NCBI GenBank assembly: GCA_963747775.1
Contig: CAVVGT010000009.1
Location: 452,331-516,330 of the forward strand
Reading direction: 5' to 3'
Source: JAGVSZ01 sp963747775
GTDB taxonomy: Bacteria; Pseudomonadota; Gammaproteobacteria; Burkholderiales; SG8-39
DNA: 64,000 nucleotides
The notes under the pieces: model-generated
Databases searched by the model: none
What the model saw: the letters and a program-made list of their open reading frames with translations, nothing else
Told to the model about the DNA's origin: nothing
Part shown: one piece after another, positions 1 to 9,895 of the stretch
Layout of the letters: each line of letters opens with the position of its first letter
Numbering within the stretch: the first letter of the stretch is position 1
Made by a program: the position numbers and the translations under genes

Positions 1-513
1 CCCATGTAGCTGTCAAGGTCGCGTGAGCACGCTTTCGTTCGACTCCGAATTGTTTGCTCCCGCGCCGAACCGATGCTTCGGCGCGCATCCCCGGGCGCGG
101 CGCGCTCAACCGCAAAGACGGAAATCTCAAGGGAGCGCTTCAGCCCGCCATCCTGGAAGCGAAGGAGGTGCGGCAAGACGGCGGATGTGCGGTCTCGTCT
201 CGGGGGGCGAATGGGCCGTCGGCGTCTGCTTCGTTTGTTCTGGATCAATTTCATTTCGGCATTCCGATACCAGAATGACACCAAGAGGCGAAGTTCCTCG
301 TGGTGATGCAACAGGCGACAGGCGCGCGACACGCCATTGACGTCGGCGTCGTGCTGCGCGGGGGCCCTCCGGCTGGCGACGGCCCGATGCCGATCGTCCA
401 GCCGAAGGGTGCCAGCACGACCGGGGGTGTCGTCGCGGCCCCTTGAGCGCTTCTCCGTTCACACGGCAGGGCAGCGCGAGGGCACAGCCCGCGCCCCCAA
501 GGAGCACGACACC
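1..513. other. No gene supported upstream of hcrC
   Basis: I find no convincing coding frame in the first 513 bases. The open frames on both strands lack family resemblance, and the long minus-strand frame is a shadow of hcrC. The stretch ends with an AAGGAG ribosome-binding site at about 499-504, nine bases before the GTG start of hcrC. Any promoter of the aromatic operon should lie here, but I see no clear -35/-10 pair. Confidence 0.5.
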
Positions 514-984
<471 letters not shown>

Positions 985-988
<4 letters not shown>

Positions 989-3405
989 CTCGGGCCGATA
1001 CCGCGCACGGCGCCCAGGCCGGGCGCGCACCGGCCGCGCACAAGGGCGGCGCCGTCGGCCTGCGCACGCCGCTGATCGACGGCATCGAGAAGGTCACCGG
1101 CCGCGCGCGCTACACCGCCGACCTGCCCTTCGGCCAGGCGCTGGTCGGCCGCATCCTGCGCAGCCCGGTCGCGCACGGCGTGATCCGCGGCATCGACACG
1201 CGCCGGGCGCGCGCGATGCCCGGCGTGCGCGCGGTGATCACCGGCGAGGACTTCGCGGCGCCCTACGGCGTGATCCCGATCGCGCAGAACGAATGGCCGC
1301 TGGCGCGCGACAAGGTGCGCTACCGCGGCGAGCCGGTGGCCGCGGTGGCGGCCATCGACGCGGCCACCGCCGAGGCCGCGCTGCGCGCGATCGTGCTCGA
1401 CATCGAGCCGCTGCCGGCGTACTTCAGCGCCGCCGACGCGCGCGCCGACGGACGCGGTGCTGCTGCACGAGAAGAAGGCCGGCAACATCGAGCGCGAGGT
1501 CGATCAGGACTTCGGCGACGTCGACGCCGGCTTCGCGGCGGCCGACCTCGTGCTCGAGCGCAGACTTCCAGTACGCCGAGGTCGGCGCACGGCCAGATCG
1601 AGCTCAATGCCGCGGTCGCCGCCTACGAACCCGAGCGCGACCGCCTGACGACGCATTCGGTGACCCAGGTGCCGTACTACCTGCACCTGACGCTGGCGCA
1701 GTGCCTCGGCATGGACAGCTCGCGCATCCGCGTCGTCAAGCCCTTCGTCGGCGGCGGCTTCGGCCATCGCGTCGAGCCGCTGAACTTCGAGATGGTCACC
1801 GCCGCGCTGGCGCGCGCGGCCGGCGGCACGGTGCAAAACCGAGCTGACGCGCGAGGAGGCCTTCCTCACCCACCGCGGCCGGCCGGCGACCGACATCCGG
1901 CTGAAGATCGGCATGAAGAAGTCGGGCGAGATCACCGCGGTCGACTGCGAGATCGTGCAGCGCGGCGGCGCCTACGGCGGCTACGGGCTGGTGACGATCC
2001 TCTACGCCGGCGCGCTGCTGCACGCGCTGTACGCGTCGGCGCGGTGCGCTACCGCGGCTTTCGCGTCTACACCAACCTGCCGCCGTGCGGCGCGATGCGC
2101 GGCCACGGCGCGGTCGATGCGCGGCACGCGTTCGAGTCGCTGCTCGACGAGATGGCCGGCCGGCTCGGGCTCGATCCGTTCGCGCGTGCGGCGCGCCAAC
2201 CTGATCGCCGCGCCGTACCGCACGCTCAACGACCTGCAGGTCAACTCCTACGGCATCCCGGCCTGCCTCGACTGGGTCGAGCAGGCGTCGGGCTGGAAGG
2301 CGCGGCACGGCAAGCTGCCGCGCGGGCGCGGCCTGGGCATGGCCTGCTCGCACTACGTGTCGGGCTCGGCCAAGCCGGTGCACTGGAGCGGCGAGCCGCA
2401 TGCGGTGATCAACCTCAAGCTCGACTTCGACGGCGGCATCACCATCCTCACCGGCGCGTCCGACATCGGCCAGGGCTCGTCGACGCTGCTCACGCAGGTC
2501 GTGGCCGAGGTGCTGATGCTGCCGATGGCGCGCATCCGCGTCATCGCCACCGACAGCGCGCTGACGCCCAAGGACAACGGCTCGTACTCGTCGCGCGTGT
2601 CGTTCATGGTCGGCAACGCCGCGCTGCGCGCGGCCGAGGAATTGAAGCGCGTGCTGGTCGCCGCCGCGGCCAGGCAGCTGCGAGGTCACGCCCGACGAGA
2701 TCGAGTGGGAGGGCGAGCGCTGCGCGCGTGGTCGGCACCGACCGCTCGCTCGACTTCGCGCAGATCGTGGAGGCGGCGCTGGTCGCACAACGGCACGCTG
2801 ACGGTCAAGGGCGTCTGGTCGACGCCGCCGGAGACGCAGGGCGGCAAGTTCCGCGGCGCGGCGGTCGGCTCGACCGCCGGCTTCTCGTACGCGGCGCAGG
2901 TGGTCGAGGTCAGCGTCGACGAGGACACCGGCGCCGTCAAGGTCGAGCAGGTCTGGGTCGCGCACGACTGCGGCTTCGCGATCAACCCGCTGGCGGTCGA
3001 AGGCCAGGTGCAGGGCGCGGTCTGGATGGGCATGGGCCAGGCGCTGTCGGAGGAGACGCAGTACCACGAGGGCCTGCCGCTGCGGCCGAACATGCTCGAC
3101 TACCGCATCCCGACCATCGTCGAATCGCCGCCGATCGAGGTGAAGCTGGTCGAGAGCCTCGATCCGCTCGGACCCTTCGGCGCCAAGGAAGCGAGCGAGG
3201 GCGCGCTGCACGGCTTCCCGCCGGCGCTGACCAACGCGATCTGCGACGCGATCGGCATTCGCCTGACCGAGCTGCCGGCCTCGCCCGACCGGCTGCTCGA
3301 GGCGATCCACGCCCGCCGGCGCGAGCAGCGGCTGCAGGCGCGGCGCGCCTCGGCTGCGGCGCCCGCCGCCATCAAGGCCCGGGGGCGACCCTCGAGGTGA
3401 AATGA
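985..3405 (+). CDS. hcrA: 4-hydroxybenzoyl-CoA reductase alpha (molybdenum) subunit; frame broken
   Basis: This is the large molybdopterin-binding subunit that carries the active site for 4-hydroxybenzoyl-CoA. With the frame restored it is about 800 aa, close to the usual length of roughly 770. Recognisable landmarks are TGRARYTADLP near the N-terminus, the molybdopterin motifs KPFVGGGFGHR and PPCGAMRGHG, GASDIGQGSST, and GPFGAKEASEGALHG near the C-terminus. The start overlaps the hcrC stop and the end overlaps the hcrB start (ATGA), so translation is probably coupled. About ten single-base frame changes are seen, near 1450, 1562, 1584, 1834, 2033, 2185, 2681, 2724, 2785 and 3375. Nearly all are +1; the ones at 2033 and 3375 look like -1. 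Identity as Hcr rather than a general xanthine dehydrogenase rests on the neighbouring HcrB type. Confidence 0.85.
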
Positions 3406-4401
3406 CCATGCACGGCATGCCCGATTTCCAGCTGAAGCGTCCGGCCAGCCTCGCCGAGGCCGCCGCGCTGATCGCAGCCGAGCCGGGCGCGCGGCTGCTG
3501 GCCGGGGGTACCGACCTCGTTCCCAATCTGCGACGCGGCCTCGAGCGTCCCCCACTGCTGGTCGATCTGAGCGCGGTGACGGATTTCGCGACGCTCGAGC
3601 TCGGCGATGCCGGACTGGTGCTCGGTGCCGGCGTGACGCTGGCGCAACTGGCCTCGGACGAGCGGATCTCCAGCCGCTGGCAGGCGATCGGCGAGGCCGC
3701 GCGCGCCGCCGCGGGCCCGGGCCACCGCACGGTGGCCACGCTGGGCGGCAACCTGTGCCTCGACACGCGCTGCGTGTTCTACAACCAGAGCGAGTGGTGG
3801 CGCGCGGCCAACGCACTACTGCCTCAAGCGCGGCGGCGACACCTGCCACGTCGCACCGCAGGGCCGGCACTGCCACGCCGCGTTCAGCGGCGACGTCGCC
3901 CCAGCGCTGATCGTGCTCGGCGCCGAGGTCGAGCTGGTGGCGAGCCGGGGCACGCGCCGCGTGGCGCTGGCCGACTGCTATCGCGACGACGGCGCGGCCC
4001 ACCTGACGATCGAACGCGACGAGGTGCTCGCCCGCGTGCATGTGCCGGCGCCGTCGGCCGGGCGAGTCAGCGGCTATCGCAAGGCGCGCGCGCGCGGCGC
4101 GATGGACTTCCCGCTGGCCGGCGTGGCTTGTGCGCTCGGCATGCGCAACGGCAAGCTGGCCGAGTTGCGCGTGGCGCTGACCGGCACCAACTCGCGGCCG
4201 CTGCTGCTGGAGGGCACTCAGGCGCTGATCGGCAAGCCGCTCGACGACCAGGGATTGGCCGCCCTCGACAAGCTGGTGCAAAAGCAGGTCAGCCCGATGC
4301 GCACGACGGTCACGCAGTCCAACTACCGGCGTCTGGTGGCCGCGGCGCTCGCGCGGCGCCTGGTGCGCGAGCTGGCGTCGATCGCCCCGGCCCTTTCGTG
4401 A
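3402..4401 (+). CDS. hcrB: 4-hydroxybenzoyl-CoA reductase beta subunit (FAD, extra [4Fe-4S]); one frameshift
   Basis: This FAD-binding subunit feeds electrons to the HcrC clusters. The FAD motif LLAGGTDLVPNLR (residues 31-43) and TVATLGGNLCLDTRC are visible. After these comes the insertion specific to 4-hydroxybenzoyl-CoA reductase: a cysteine-rich loop with C-x5-C in CLDTRC, YCLKRGGDTCHVAPQGRHC and a following HAAFSGDVAPAL. In the known enzyme this loop holds an additional [4Fe-4S] cluster, and it is what separates this subunit from ordinary xanthine dehydrogenase FAD subunits. One +1 shift lies near 3816, just ahead of YCLK; the rest is clean. The stop overlaps the next start (TGATG at 4399-4403). 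Restored length is about 332 aa, as in Thauera-type HcrB. Confidence 0.88.
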
Positions 4402-6497
4402 TGCCGCGCGTGCGCGAGGACGGCGAGCGCATTCCGCCCCTGCATTGGCGTTGCGCGCGCTGCGACAAGCTCAGCGAGGGCTTTGCCTTTCCGTACGGGC
4501 GCTGTCCGCATTGCGGCGGATCGCTGGAGCGGCTCGACACATCGCGCGCGAACGAGGGCGAGGGGCTGGAAGGCGTGCGCATGGCCTTCGAAATCGAACT
4601 GGGCGGGCGCGCCTTCTACCAGCGCGCCGCGGCCGACAGCGGCGATCCGGTGCTGCGCGCTCTGTTCGGCCGCTTCGCCGTCATGGAAGGCGAGCACATC
4701 GAGGCGCTTTCGCGGCGTTACCGCGTCGATGTACCCGAGCCATCACCGGCGTTTCGGGTCGAGGTGGCGGCCATCTTCGCGCAGATCGAGAACCGCCCGC
4801 AGGATCCGGCCAATCTGTTTCGCATCGCGATCGGGCTGGAACAGCGCGCGGTCGAGTTCTTCAGCGCCCGTGCGGCCCAGGCGGACGAAGACTCGACCGA
4901 GCAGCGCCTGTATCGCGAGCTCGCGGCCGAGGAGCGCGAACACGCCGGCACCCTCGCCGCCGAGTTCGAGCGTTGGCAAGCCGGCAAGCCGGGGCGGTTG
5001 AGTGTAGATCTGCATGGCAGCCGGCCGAGGCAGGCCGGCGAAACGCCCGCGCCGATGAATGCGGCGGCGCTCCTGCTCGACGCGCGGGATACGCAGCGCA
5101 CGGCGCTGGTCTGCACCACCGGCGCGAGCCTCAGCTACGGCGCGCTGCGCGATGGCGTGGCACGCTGCGCCGCCGTGTGGCGGGCACGCGGGATCGGGCC
5201 CGGCGATCGCGTCGCGATCAAGCTGGCCGACGGCGTGGACTGGGTCACCGCCTTCCTCGGCACGATCTGGTGCGGGGCCATCGCGGTCGGGGTCAACCCG
5301 CGCGTGCCGGCGCCCGACTGGCAGTACATCCTCGACGAGGCCGGCTTCAGCGTGATCCTGGACGAATCGCTCGACGCCACGCCTTCGCCGTATCGCGAGC
5401 GCGTGATGCTGCTCGACGACTGGTGCGTCGAGTGCAAGCGCGCGACACCGATCGCGGCGCAAGCGCTGGAGAAGGATGCGCCGGCCTTCTGGTGTCACTC
5501 CTCGGGGACCTCGGGCAAGCCCAAAGCGGTGGTGCACGCGCATCGCTTCGCGCGGCGGATCGAGCAAGTCTCGCGCGACGCGCTCGGCATCGTCCCGGGC
5601 GACCGCCTGTTCGCCAGCTCGAAGCTGTTCTTTTCCTATCCGCAGACCAACAGCCTGTTCGCCGGCCTGAAGCTTAGCGCCACCGTGATGCTCGACCCGC
5701 AGTGGCCGACCGCGGCGAGCGTGGCCGCAACCGTCGCGACGCAACGCCCGACGGTCCTGTTCAGCGTGCCCTCGCTGTACCGCAACCTGCTGTACGAGGG
5801 CCTGGCCCCGGGCATCGCCCGGGCCGGCGTGCGGCTGTGCGTGTCGGCCGGCGAGGCCCTGCCGCCGAGCCTGCGCGACGAATGGCGCAAGCAGACCGGC
5901 CTGACCATCGTCAATGGCTACGGCGCATCGGAAACGCTGATCCTCGTGATGATCGACCGCGGGGACGGGCGCGGCTTCTCGCCGTCGCCCGGCGTCGACA
6001 TCCGGCCGCTGGAGGGGGTCCCGGACGGCGCGCCCTCGCGCCTCTGCATCCGGGCTCCTACGCTCGCGTTGGGCTACCTCGACCGGCCGCAGGCCCAGGC
6101 CGAGACTTTCCGCGACGGCGCGTTCTGTCCGGCCGACCTGTTCGTACACGACGCCGCGGGCGGCTGGCGATTCGCCGGCCGCGAGGATTCGCTGGTCAAG
6201 ATCCGCGGCCGCTGGGTCAACCTGGTCGAACTCGAGCAGCAGCTGTCGTCACAGTCGCCCGGCATCGCGGAGGCTGTCGCAGTGTGCGTGCCCGATGGCG
6301 ATGGAGTGGATGCGGTCGCGTTCTTCTTTGTTGCGAGCGACATTGCCGCGGTCAGCGCCGCGCTGCAGGCCGGTGCCAAGGCCCTGCCGCCCCACCAGCG
6401 GCCGCGCTGGCTGCATGCGATCGACACCCTGCCCCGCACGCCGACCGGCAAGATCCTGCGGCGCAAGCTGCAAGAGCTCCATCGCACGCTGGTGTGA
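4401..6497 (+). CDS. Rubrerythrin-like domain fused to a benzoate/4-hydroxybenzoate-CoA ligase-like enzyme
   Basis: This is one uninterrupted 698-aa frame. Residues 1-40 hold a rubredoxin-like knuckle (Cys18, Cys21, Cys35, Cys38). Residues about 55-205 form a ferritin-like di-iron domain with ExxH pairs in MEGEHIEAL and EEREHAG. A proline/glycine-rich linker leads to residues 219-698, an adenylate-forming ligase with the phosphate loop SSGTSGKPKAVVHAH, GYGASE, the hinge region GREDSLVKIRGRWVN and the catalytic lysine in TPTGKILRR. The ligase would make 4-hydroxybenzoyl-CoA (or benzoyl-CoA) from the free acid with ATP, supplying HcrABC. The rubrerythrin part could scavenge peroxide or oxygen for these oxygen-sensitive enzymes; that is inference. 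An internal ATG at 5055 could be a separate ligase start if a stop codon was lost. Confidence 0.8.
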   Translation: MPRVREDGERIPPLHWRCARCDKLSEGFAFPYGRCPHCGGSLERLDTSRANEGEGLEGVRMAFEIELGGRAFYQRAAADSGDPVLRALFGRFAVMEGEHIEALSRRYRVDVPEPSPAFRVEVAAIFAQIENRPQDPANLFRIAIGLEQRAVEFFSARAAQADEDSTEQRLYRELAAEEREHAGTLAAEFERWQAGKPGRLSVDLHGSRPRQAGETPAPMNAAALLLDARDTQRTALVCTTGASLSYGALRDGVARCAAVWRARGIGPGDRVAIKLADGVDWVTAFLGTIWCGAIAVGVNPRVPAPDWQYILDEAGFSVILDESLDATPSPYRERVMLLDDWCVECKRATPIAAQALEKDAPAFWCHSSGTSGKPKAVVHAHRFARRIEQVSRDALGIVPGDRLFASSKLFFSYPQTNSLFAGLKLSATVMLDPQWPTAASVAATVATQRPTVLFSVPSLYRNLLYEGLAPGIARAGVRLCVSAGEALPPSLRDEWRKQTGLTIVNGYGASETLILVMIDRGDGRGFSPSPGVDIRPLEGVPDGAPSRLCIRAPTLALGYLDRPQAQAETFRDGAFCPADLFVHDAAGGWRFAGREDSLVKIRGRWVNLVELEQQLSSQSPGIAEAVAVCVPDGDGVDAVAFFFVASDIAAVSAALQAGAKALPPHQRPRWLHAIDTLPRTPTGKILRRKLQELHRTLV

Positions 6498-6591
6498 AGG
6501 TCGACAACCCACGGCGCAACCTTGAACTCCTGCCGCGTGGCCGATCATGCGGCAAGACGAGGGGGTACCTGATTTCAGGTCCTAAGCGGTT

Positions 6592-6640
6592 GGATTCTGG
6601 CGTGTCCGTCGGAACTTGACCCCGCGCCCTCTGGTTCGTA
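6592..6640 (-). repeat. Degenerate tRNA-Arg 3'-half-like sequence
   Basis: The stretch matches the tRNA-Arg 3' halves at 55505-55559 and 62219-62271 at roughly three quarters of its bases, with one gap. It shares GATTCTGGCG and CTGGTTCGTA at its ends and lies in the same orientation. It falls in the 186-bp gap between the ligase fusion and the thioesterase. It may be a decayed integration scar, but chance similarity to any tRNA T-arm cannot be excluded. Confidence 0.35.
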
Positions 6641-6683
6641 CCGCGCATTGCCATGCGGGCGACGCGGCGTGCAGAATCCCCGC

Positions 6684-7580
6684 ATGAGCGGCTCCGGTCC
6701 GTCCCCAAGCCCCTTCATTCACCGCCAGGCGATCCGCTTCTCGCACTGCGATCCGGGCGGCATCGTCTACTTCCCGCACTACTTCGAGATGGTCTACGAG
6801 GCCATCGAGGACTGGTTCGACTCGAAGATCGAGCCGAACCTGGAAACGCGCCTGCGCCAGGAAGGCATGGGCTTCCCCACCGTCAACACGCAGTGCGATT
6901 TCTTCAAGCCGAGCCGCGTCGGCGACGTGCTCGACCTCGAGATCGCGGTGGCGCGCCTGGGCCGCAGCGCGGTCGAATTCTTCGTCGCGGGCAAGGTCGC
7001 GGGCGAGGAGCGCCTGAGGGTGCGTCACCTGATCGCGCTCGTCTCGCTCGAGCAGCTGCGCGCCGTGCCGATCCCCGAGGCCCTGCGCGTGAAGATCGCG
7101 CGCCATGTCGCCGGCGGCGGCGGCCTCGCGCGGCTGCCGAGCCCCGACTGCGGCAACGCGCAGCGCTTCCCGACCGAATACCTCATCCGCTTCTCGCACT
7201 GCGACCCGGGCGGCATCGTGCATTTCCCGCGCTTCTTCGACATGATCAACGCGGCCGTGGAGGATTGGTTCGCGCGGGTGCTTGCAATCCCGTTCGACAC
7301 CATGCACATGGAGCAACGCTATGGCTTTCCGATCGTGCACACGCAATGCGAGTTCCTCAAGCCCTGCCGCATCGGCGAGCGGCTGGTGCTGGATCTATCA
7401 GTGGCGAGAATCGGCCGCGCCTCGCTCGACCTGACGCTCTGTGGTCGCATCGGCGGCGAGAACCGCCTGCGCGCGCGCAACGTCCGTTCGATGATGTCGC
7501 TCGAAACCTACCGCGCGCTGCCGATTCCCGGCGACCTGCGCGCCCGGATGGCGCCGTTCGTGTCGGGTGCCGCGGCCTGA
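6684..7580 (+). CDS. Tandem double-hotdog acyl-CoA thioesterase (4-hydroxybenzoyl-CoA thioesterase family)
   Basis: This 298-aa protein is made of two 4HBT-type hotdog domains in tandem (about residues 10-150 and 160-295). Each begins with the same signature, FSHCDPGGIVYFPHYF and FSHCDPGGIVHFPRFF, in which the aspartate corresponds to the catalytic Asp of 4-hydroxybenzoyl-CoA thioesterase. Such enzymes hydrolyse aryl-CoA esters and often protect the CoA pool when a degradation pathway backs up. The family usually has one domain that dimerises; here the dimer is covalent. I chose the ATG at 6684; longer starts upstream have no similarity. It follows the hcr/ligase genes on the same strand after 186 bp, so it may belong to the operon or have its own promoter. 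Confidence 0.8.
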   Translation: MSGSGPSPSPFIHRQAIRFSHCDPGGIVYFPHYFEMVYEAIEDWFDSKIEPNLETRLRQEGMGFPTVNTQCDFFKPSRVGDVLDLEIAVARLGRSAVEFFVAGKVAGEERLRVRHLIALVSLEQLRAVPIPEALRVKIARHVAGGGGLARLPSPDCGNAQRFPTEYLIRFSHCDPGGIVHFPRFFDMINAAVEDWFARVLAIPFDTMHMEQRYGFPIVHTQCEFLKPCRIGERLVLDLSVARIGRASLDLTLCGRIGGENRLRARNVRSMMSLETYRALPIPGDLRARMAPFVSGAAA

Positions 7581-7753
7581 CACCGGCGCGGCCTTCGATT
7601 TCCTCACGTGTGCCGAGCCCGCTGGCTCGCTCCTTCGTCGAGCGTGGAAGGTGGCGGTCAGGGCCCTGAGCCGACGTTCGCGGTTGATCGAGGAATACCT
7701 TAGGATGGTCTCCACTCGATTGGCAGCCGCCCGCGCATGAGGAGTACAGCGAC

Positions 7754-8644
7754 ATGGACAGGATCAATATTCAGTTCACTTTGTTTTCCGCGTTCTACTC
7801 GCCGCTCATTTCGACGATGTCGGGCGGATTTCTCAAGGCGGAGGGTCTGGATCCGGCGTGGTCGATCTCGCCGCCGGGCGTCTCGGCGCTTGCCGCCTTG
7901 AACGACGGTTCGGCTCACGTCGTTCAATCGGCCCTGAGCCAGGGGTTCGCGTCGCTCGATAAGGGAGAGACGCCGGCCGCAGTCCATTTCGCCCAGGTCA
8001 ACGAGATGGACGGGTTCTTCCTCACCGGACGCGCGGCGGATCCCGCCTTCACCTGGGACAAGCTGGAAGGCGCCGAAGTCGTCATGTTCAAGGCTGGCCA
8101 GCCCCTTGCCATGTTCAAGTACGCCTGTTTCAAGGCAGGCATCGATTTCAACCGGATAAAGCCCATCTGCCCCGGCGGCGCCGCCGAAATCGACCAAGCC
8201 TTTCGCAAGGGGCAGGGACAGTACGTTCAGCAGCAGGGTCCGTTCCCGCAGCAACTGCAAGCCGATGGCGTCGGACATGTCGTGGCCCAGGTTGGCAAAC
8301 AGATCGGACCATGCGGTTTTTCCAGTCTTGCGGCGACCCGGGACTGGCTTGAAACAGATATGGCGAAGGCGTTCATGCGCGCCTACAAGAAGACCCGGTC
8401 CTATTTGAACGCGACGCCAGCCGCCGAGATTGCCAGGGCGGAGAAGCCGTATTTCCCCGATATCGATGAAAGCGTTCTCGCCGATTGCATCGCAACGTAT
8501 CAGCAGCTTGGCTGCTGGACGCCGCACGTGGAAATCACGCGCGCAGCCTATGAGAAAACACTGGATGTCTTCGAATACAACGGGCTGTTAAAGCGACGCT
8601 ATCGCTACGAGCAAGTCTGTGCCGCACCGCCGGCAACCGATTGA
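7754..8644 (+). CDS. NMT1/THI5-type ABC substrate-binding protein without signal peptide
   Basis: The 296-aa protein resembles the NMT1/SsuA (nitrate, sulfonate, thiamine-precursor) type of periplasmic binding protein. The opening INIQFTLFSAFYSPLI, then SGGFLKAEGLDPAW, GVSALAALNDGSAHV and repeated lobe motifs fit the fold. GAGGAG at 7737-7742 precedes the ATG at 7754. There is no signal peptide or lipobox, and no permease or ATPase gene nearby, which is unusual for a transporter component. It may be an intracellular enzyme or sensor of the THI5-like kind. The ligand is unknown. The 5' end of the repeat-protein remnant that follows overlaps its 3' neighbourhood. Confidence 0.7.
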   Translation: MDRINIQFTLFSAFYSPLISTMSGGFLKAEGLDPAWSISPPGVSALAALNDGSAHVVQSALSQGFASLDKGETPAAVHFAQVNEMDGFFLTGRAADPAFTWDKLEGAEVVMFKAGQPLAMFKYACFKAGIDFNRIKPICPGGAAEIDQAFRKGQGQYVQQQGPFPQQLQADGVGHVVAQVGKQIGPCGFSSLAATRDWLETDMAKAFMRAYKKTRSYLNATPAAEIARAEKPYFPDIDESVLADCIATYQQLGCWTPHVEITRAAYEKTLDVFEYNGLLKRRYRYEQVCAAPPATD

Positions 8645-8654
8645 AAATTTGCTC

Positions 8655-8939
8655 GTGGACGCTCTGGTTGGGCAGGACACCGTCCTCTTCACGCCCGCGC
8701 CCCGGATCGACAACGGCCTCGGAGATCTTCCTCCGTTCCAGACCTGGACCGATACTTGGCTCTTTGCCGTTCCTGCCGAGAGTCTGGACAGCGGACTGGG
8801 CGATTTGCCGCCGTACCCTGAATGGCGGTACCCGTGGGTCTACGCGATGCCGGCGGAGAAGATCGATAGCGGGCTCGGTGAAATTCGCCCGATAACCGTC
8901 TCCGAAAAGTCCGCGCTCGCCGAACAGCGCACCCGGTAG
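8655..8939 (+). pseudogene. 5'-truncated copy of the secreted 26-aa-repeat protein
   Basis: The frame encodes two full and one partial copy of a 26-residue unit of the form IDNGLGELPPY-x2-W-x3-WVYA-x-PAE. It is about 80% identical over its length to the repeat protein at 51338-51694, ending in the same KIDSGLGEIRPITVSE. The signal peptide of the 51-kb gene is missing, and the similarity begins right after the stop of the preceding binding-protein gene. A GTG at 8655 could start translation, but no good ribosome-binding site is seen. I read it as a truncated duplication; function of either copy is unknown. Confidence 0.6.
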
Positions 8940-9032
8940 GCGCGTCACGCCGCAAAAGCCTCCGCCGCCGGGTCCCTCCGGTGTCCCCGGCGTCCAGAAG
9001 CGGCTCGGGGAGCTCCCGTGCGCCGCTACCGC

Positions 9033-9692
9033 CTAGCCGAATGAACCCATCGGGCCGGGGTAACTCACTTCTTCCAGGCGGCCCGTGTCGACGTCGTAAA
9101 CAAAGCCCCGGACTGTCATCGCATCCGGACCGCTCGTCGGGATCCAGGGATGATTCAAGACGGCGGACATCGACCGCCGCACATCCCACGTCAGGCGCTC
9201 GATATTCTTGGGGTCTCGCGGCGCATCCAGAGGCTCGATCTGCCCGCGGAACGCGTGAAATGCAGATGGCGTCGCCGAGTGCTTCTGGCAGCTCACGAAG
9301 GTCCGGCCAGTGGCCTTGCTCAAGAGCTGCGATGCGCCGGGGTCGCCCTCCAATCCCGCCTTGAGGAGGTCGTCCGTGAACGCGAGCATCCCGCAGCGCG
9401 TGTGATGAATCAGGATGATCTCGTTGGTGTTCAGCAAATGGTGGGAAATGATCAAGCAGCGGATGGCATCGTCGGTGACGACGCCTCCTGCATTGCGGAT
9501 GATGTGCGCGTCCCCCGTCTGCAATCCCAACAGATCCTCCACATCCAGTCGCGCGTCCATGCACGCCACTACTGCAACCCGTTTCGCCGGCTGGATCGGC
9601 TTGGGTCCGGGATACGCGGCCTTGTGCACCGCCTCCTTAGTTGCATACTGCTGATTGTTCTTAAGAAATTGGTCGGTATTTGAGAGCGCCAT
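9033..9692 (-). CDS. Beta-class carbonic anhydrase
   Basis: The 219-aa protein carries the beta-carbonic anhydrase zinc site: Cys44-x-Asp46-x-Arg48 in ACMDARLD, and His97-x2-Cys100 in HHTRCGM, with RNAGG at 66-70. It would interconvert CO2 and bicarbonate in the cytoplasm. The ATG at 9692 is preceded on its strand by a GAGG box about seven bases upstream. The length is typical of the shorter bacterial beta class. It lies convergent to the binding-protein gene and tandem to the Rieske gene, with about 200 bp between, so it probably has its own promoter. Supplying bicarbonate for carboxylation or buffering CO2 from demethylation are both possible; the context does not decide. Confidence 0.9.
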   Translation of the reverse strand: MALSNTDQFLKNNQQYATKEAVHKAAYPGPKPIQPAKRVAVVACMDARLDVEDLLGLQTGDAHIIRNAGGVVTDDAIRCLIISHHLLNTNEIILIHHTRCGMLAFTDDLLKAGLEGDPGASQLLSKATGRTFVSCQKHSATPSAFHAFRGQIEPLDAPRDPKNIERLTWDVRRSMSAVLNHPWIPTSGPDAMTVRGFVYDVDTGRLEEVSYPGPMGSFG

Positions 9693-9895
9693 AGCGTCAC
9701 CTCGCAGGGTTCGAACAACGGGACCAATTCGCTTCGACAGGTTCCACCGTACCTAGCACCGGCGGAAAGCAAGAATACTCTTCCCGAAGCCTGTGTCGCA
9801 GCCGCTCCAGCGGCATCGCGACAACCCGGGTGAGGCTCCGATACCCCTTCGTTTGAAAAGACAAACGGCCGGCGAGGCCATCGCTAGCCGTCCGA

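Noticed and set aside
1796..4281. Very long minus-strand frames opposite hcrA/hcrB
   Set aside because: Arg/Ala/Pro-rich translations without motifs, antisense to clear Hcr domains.
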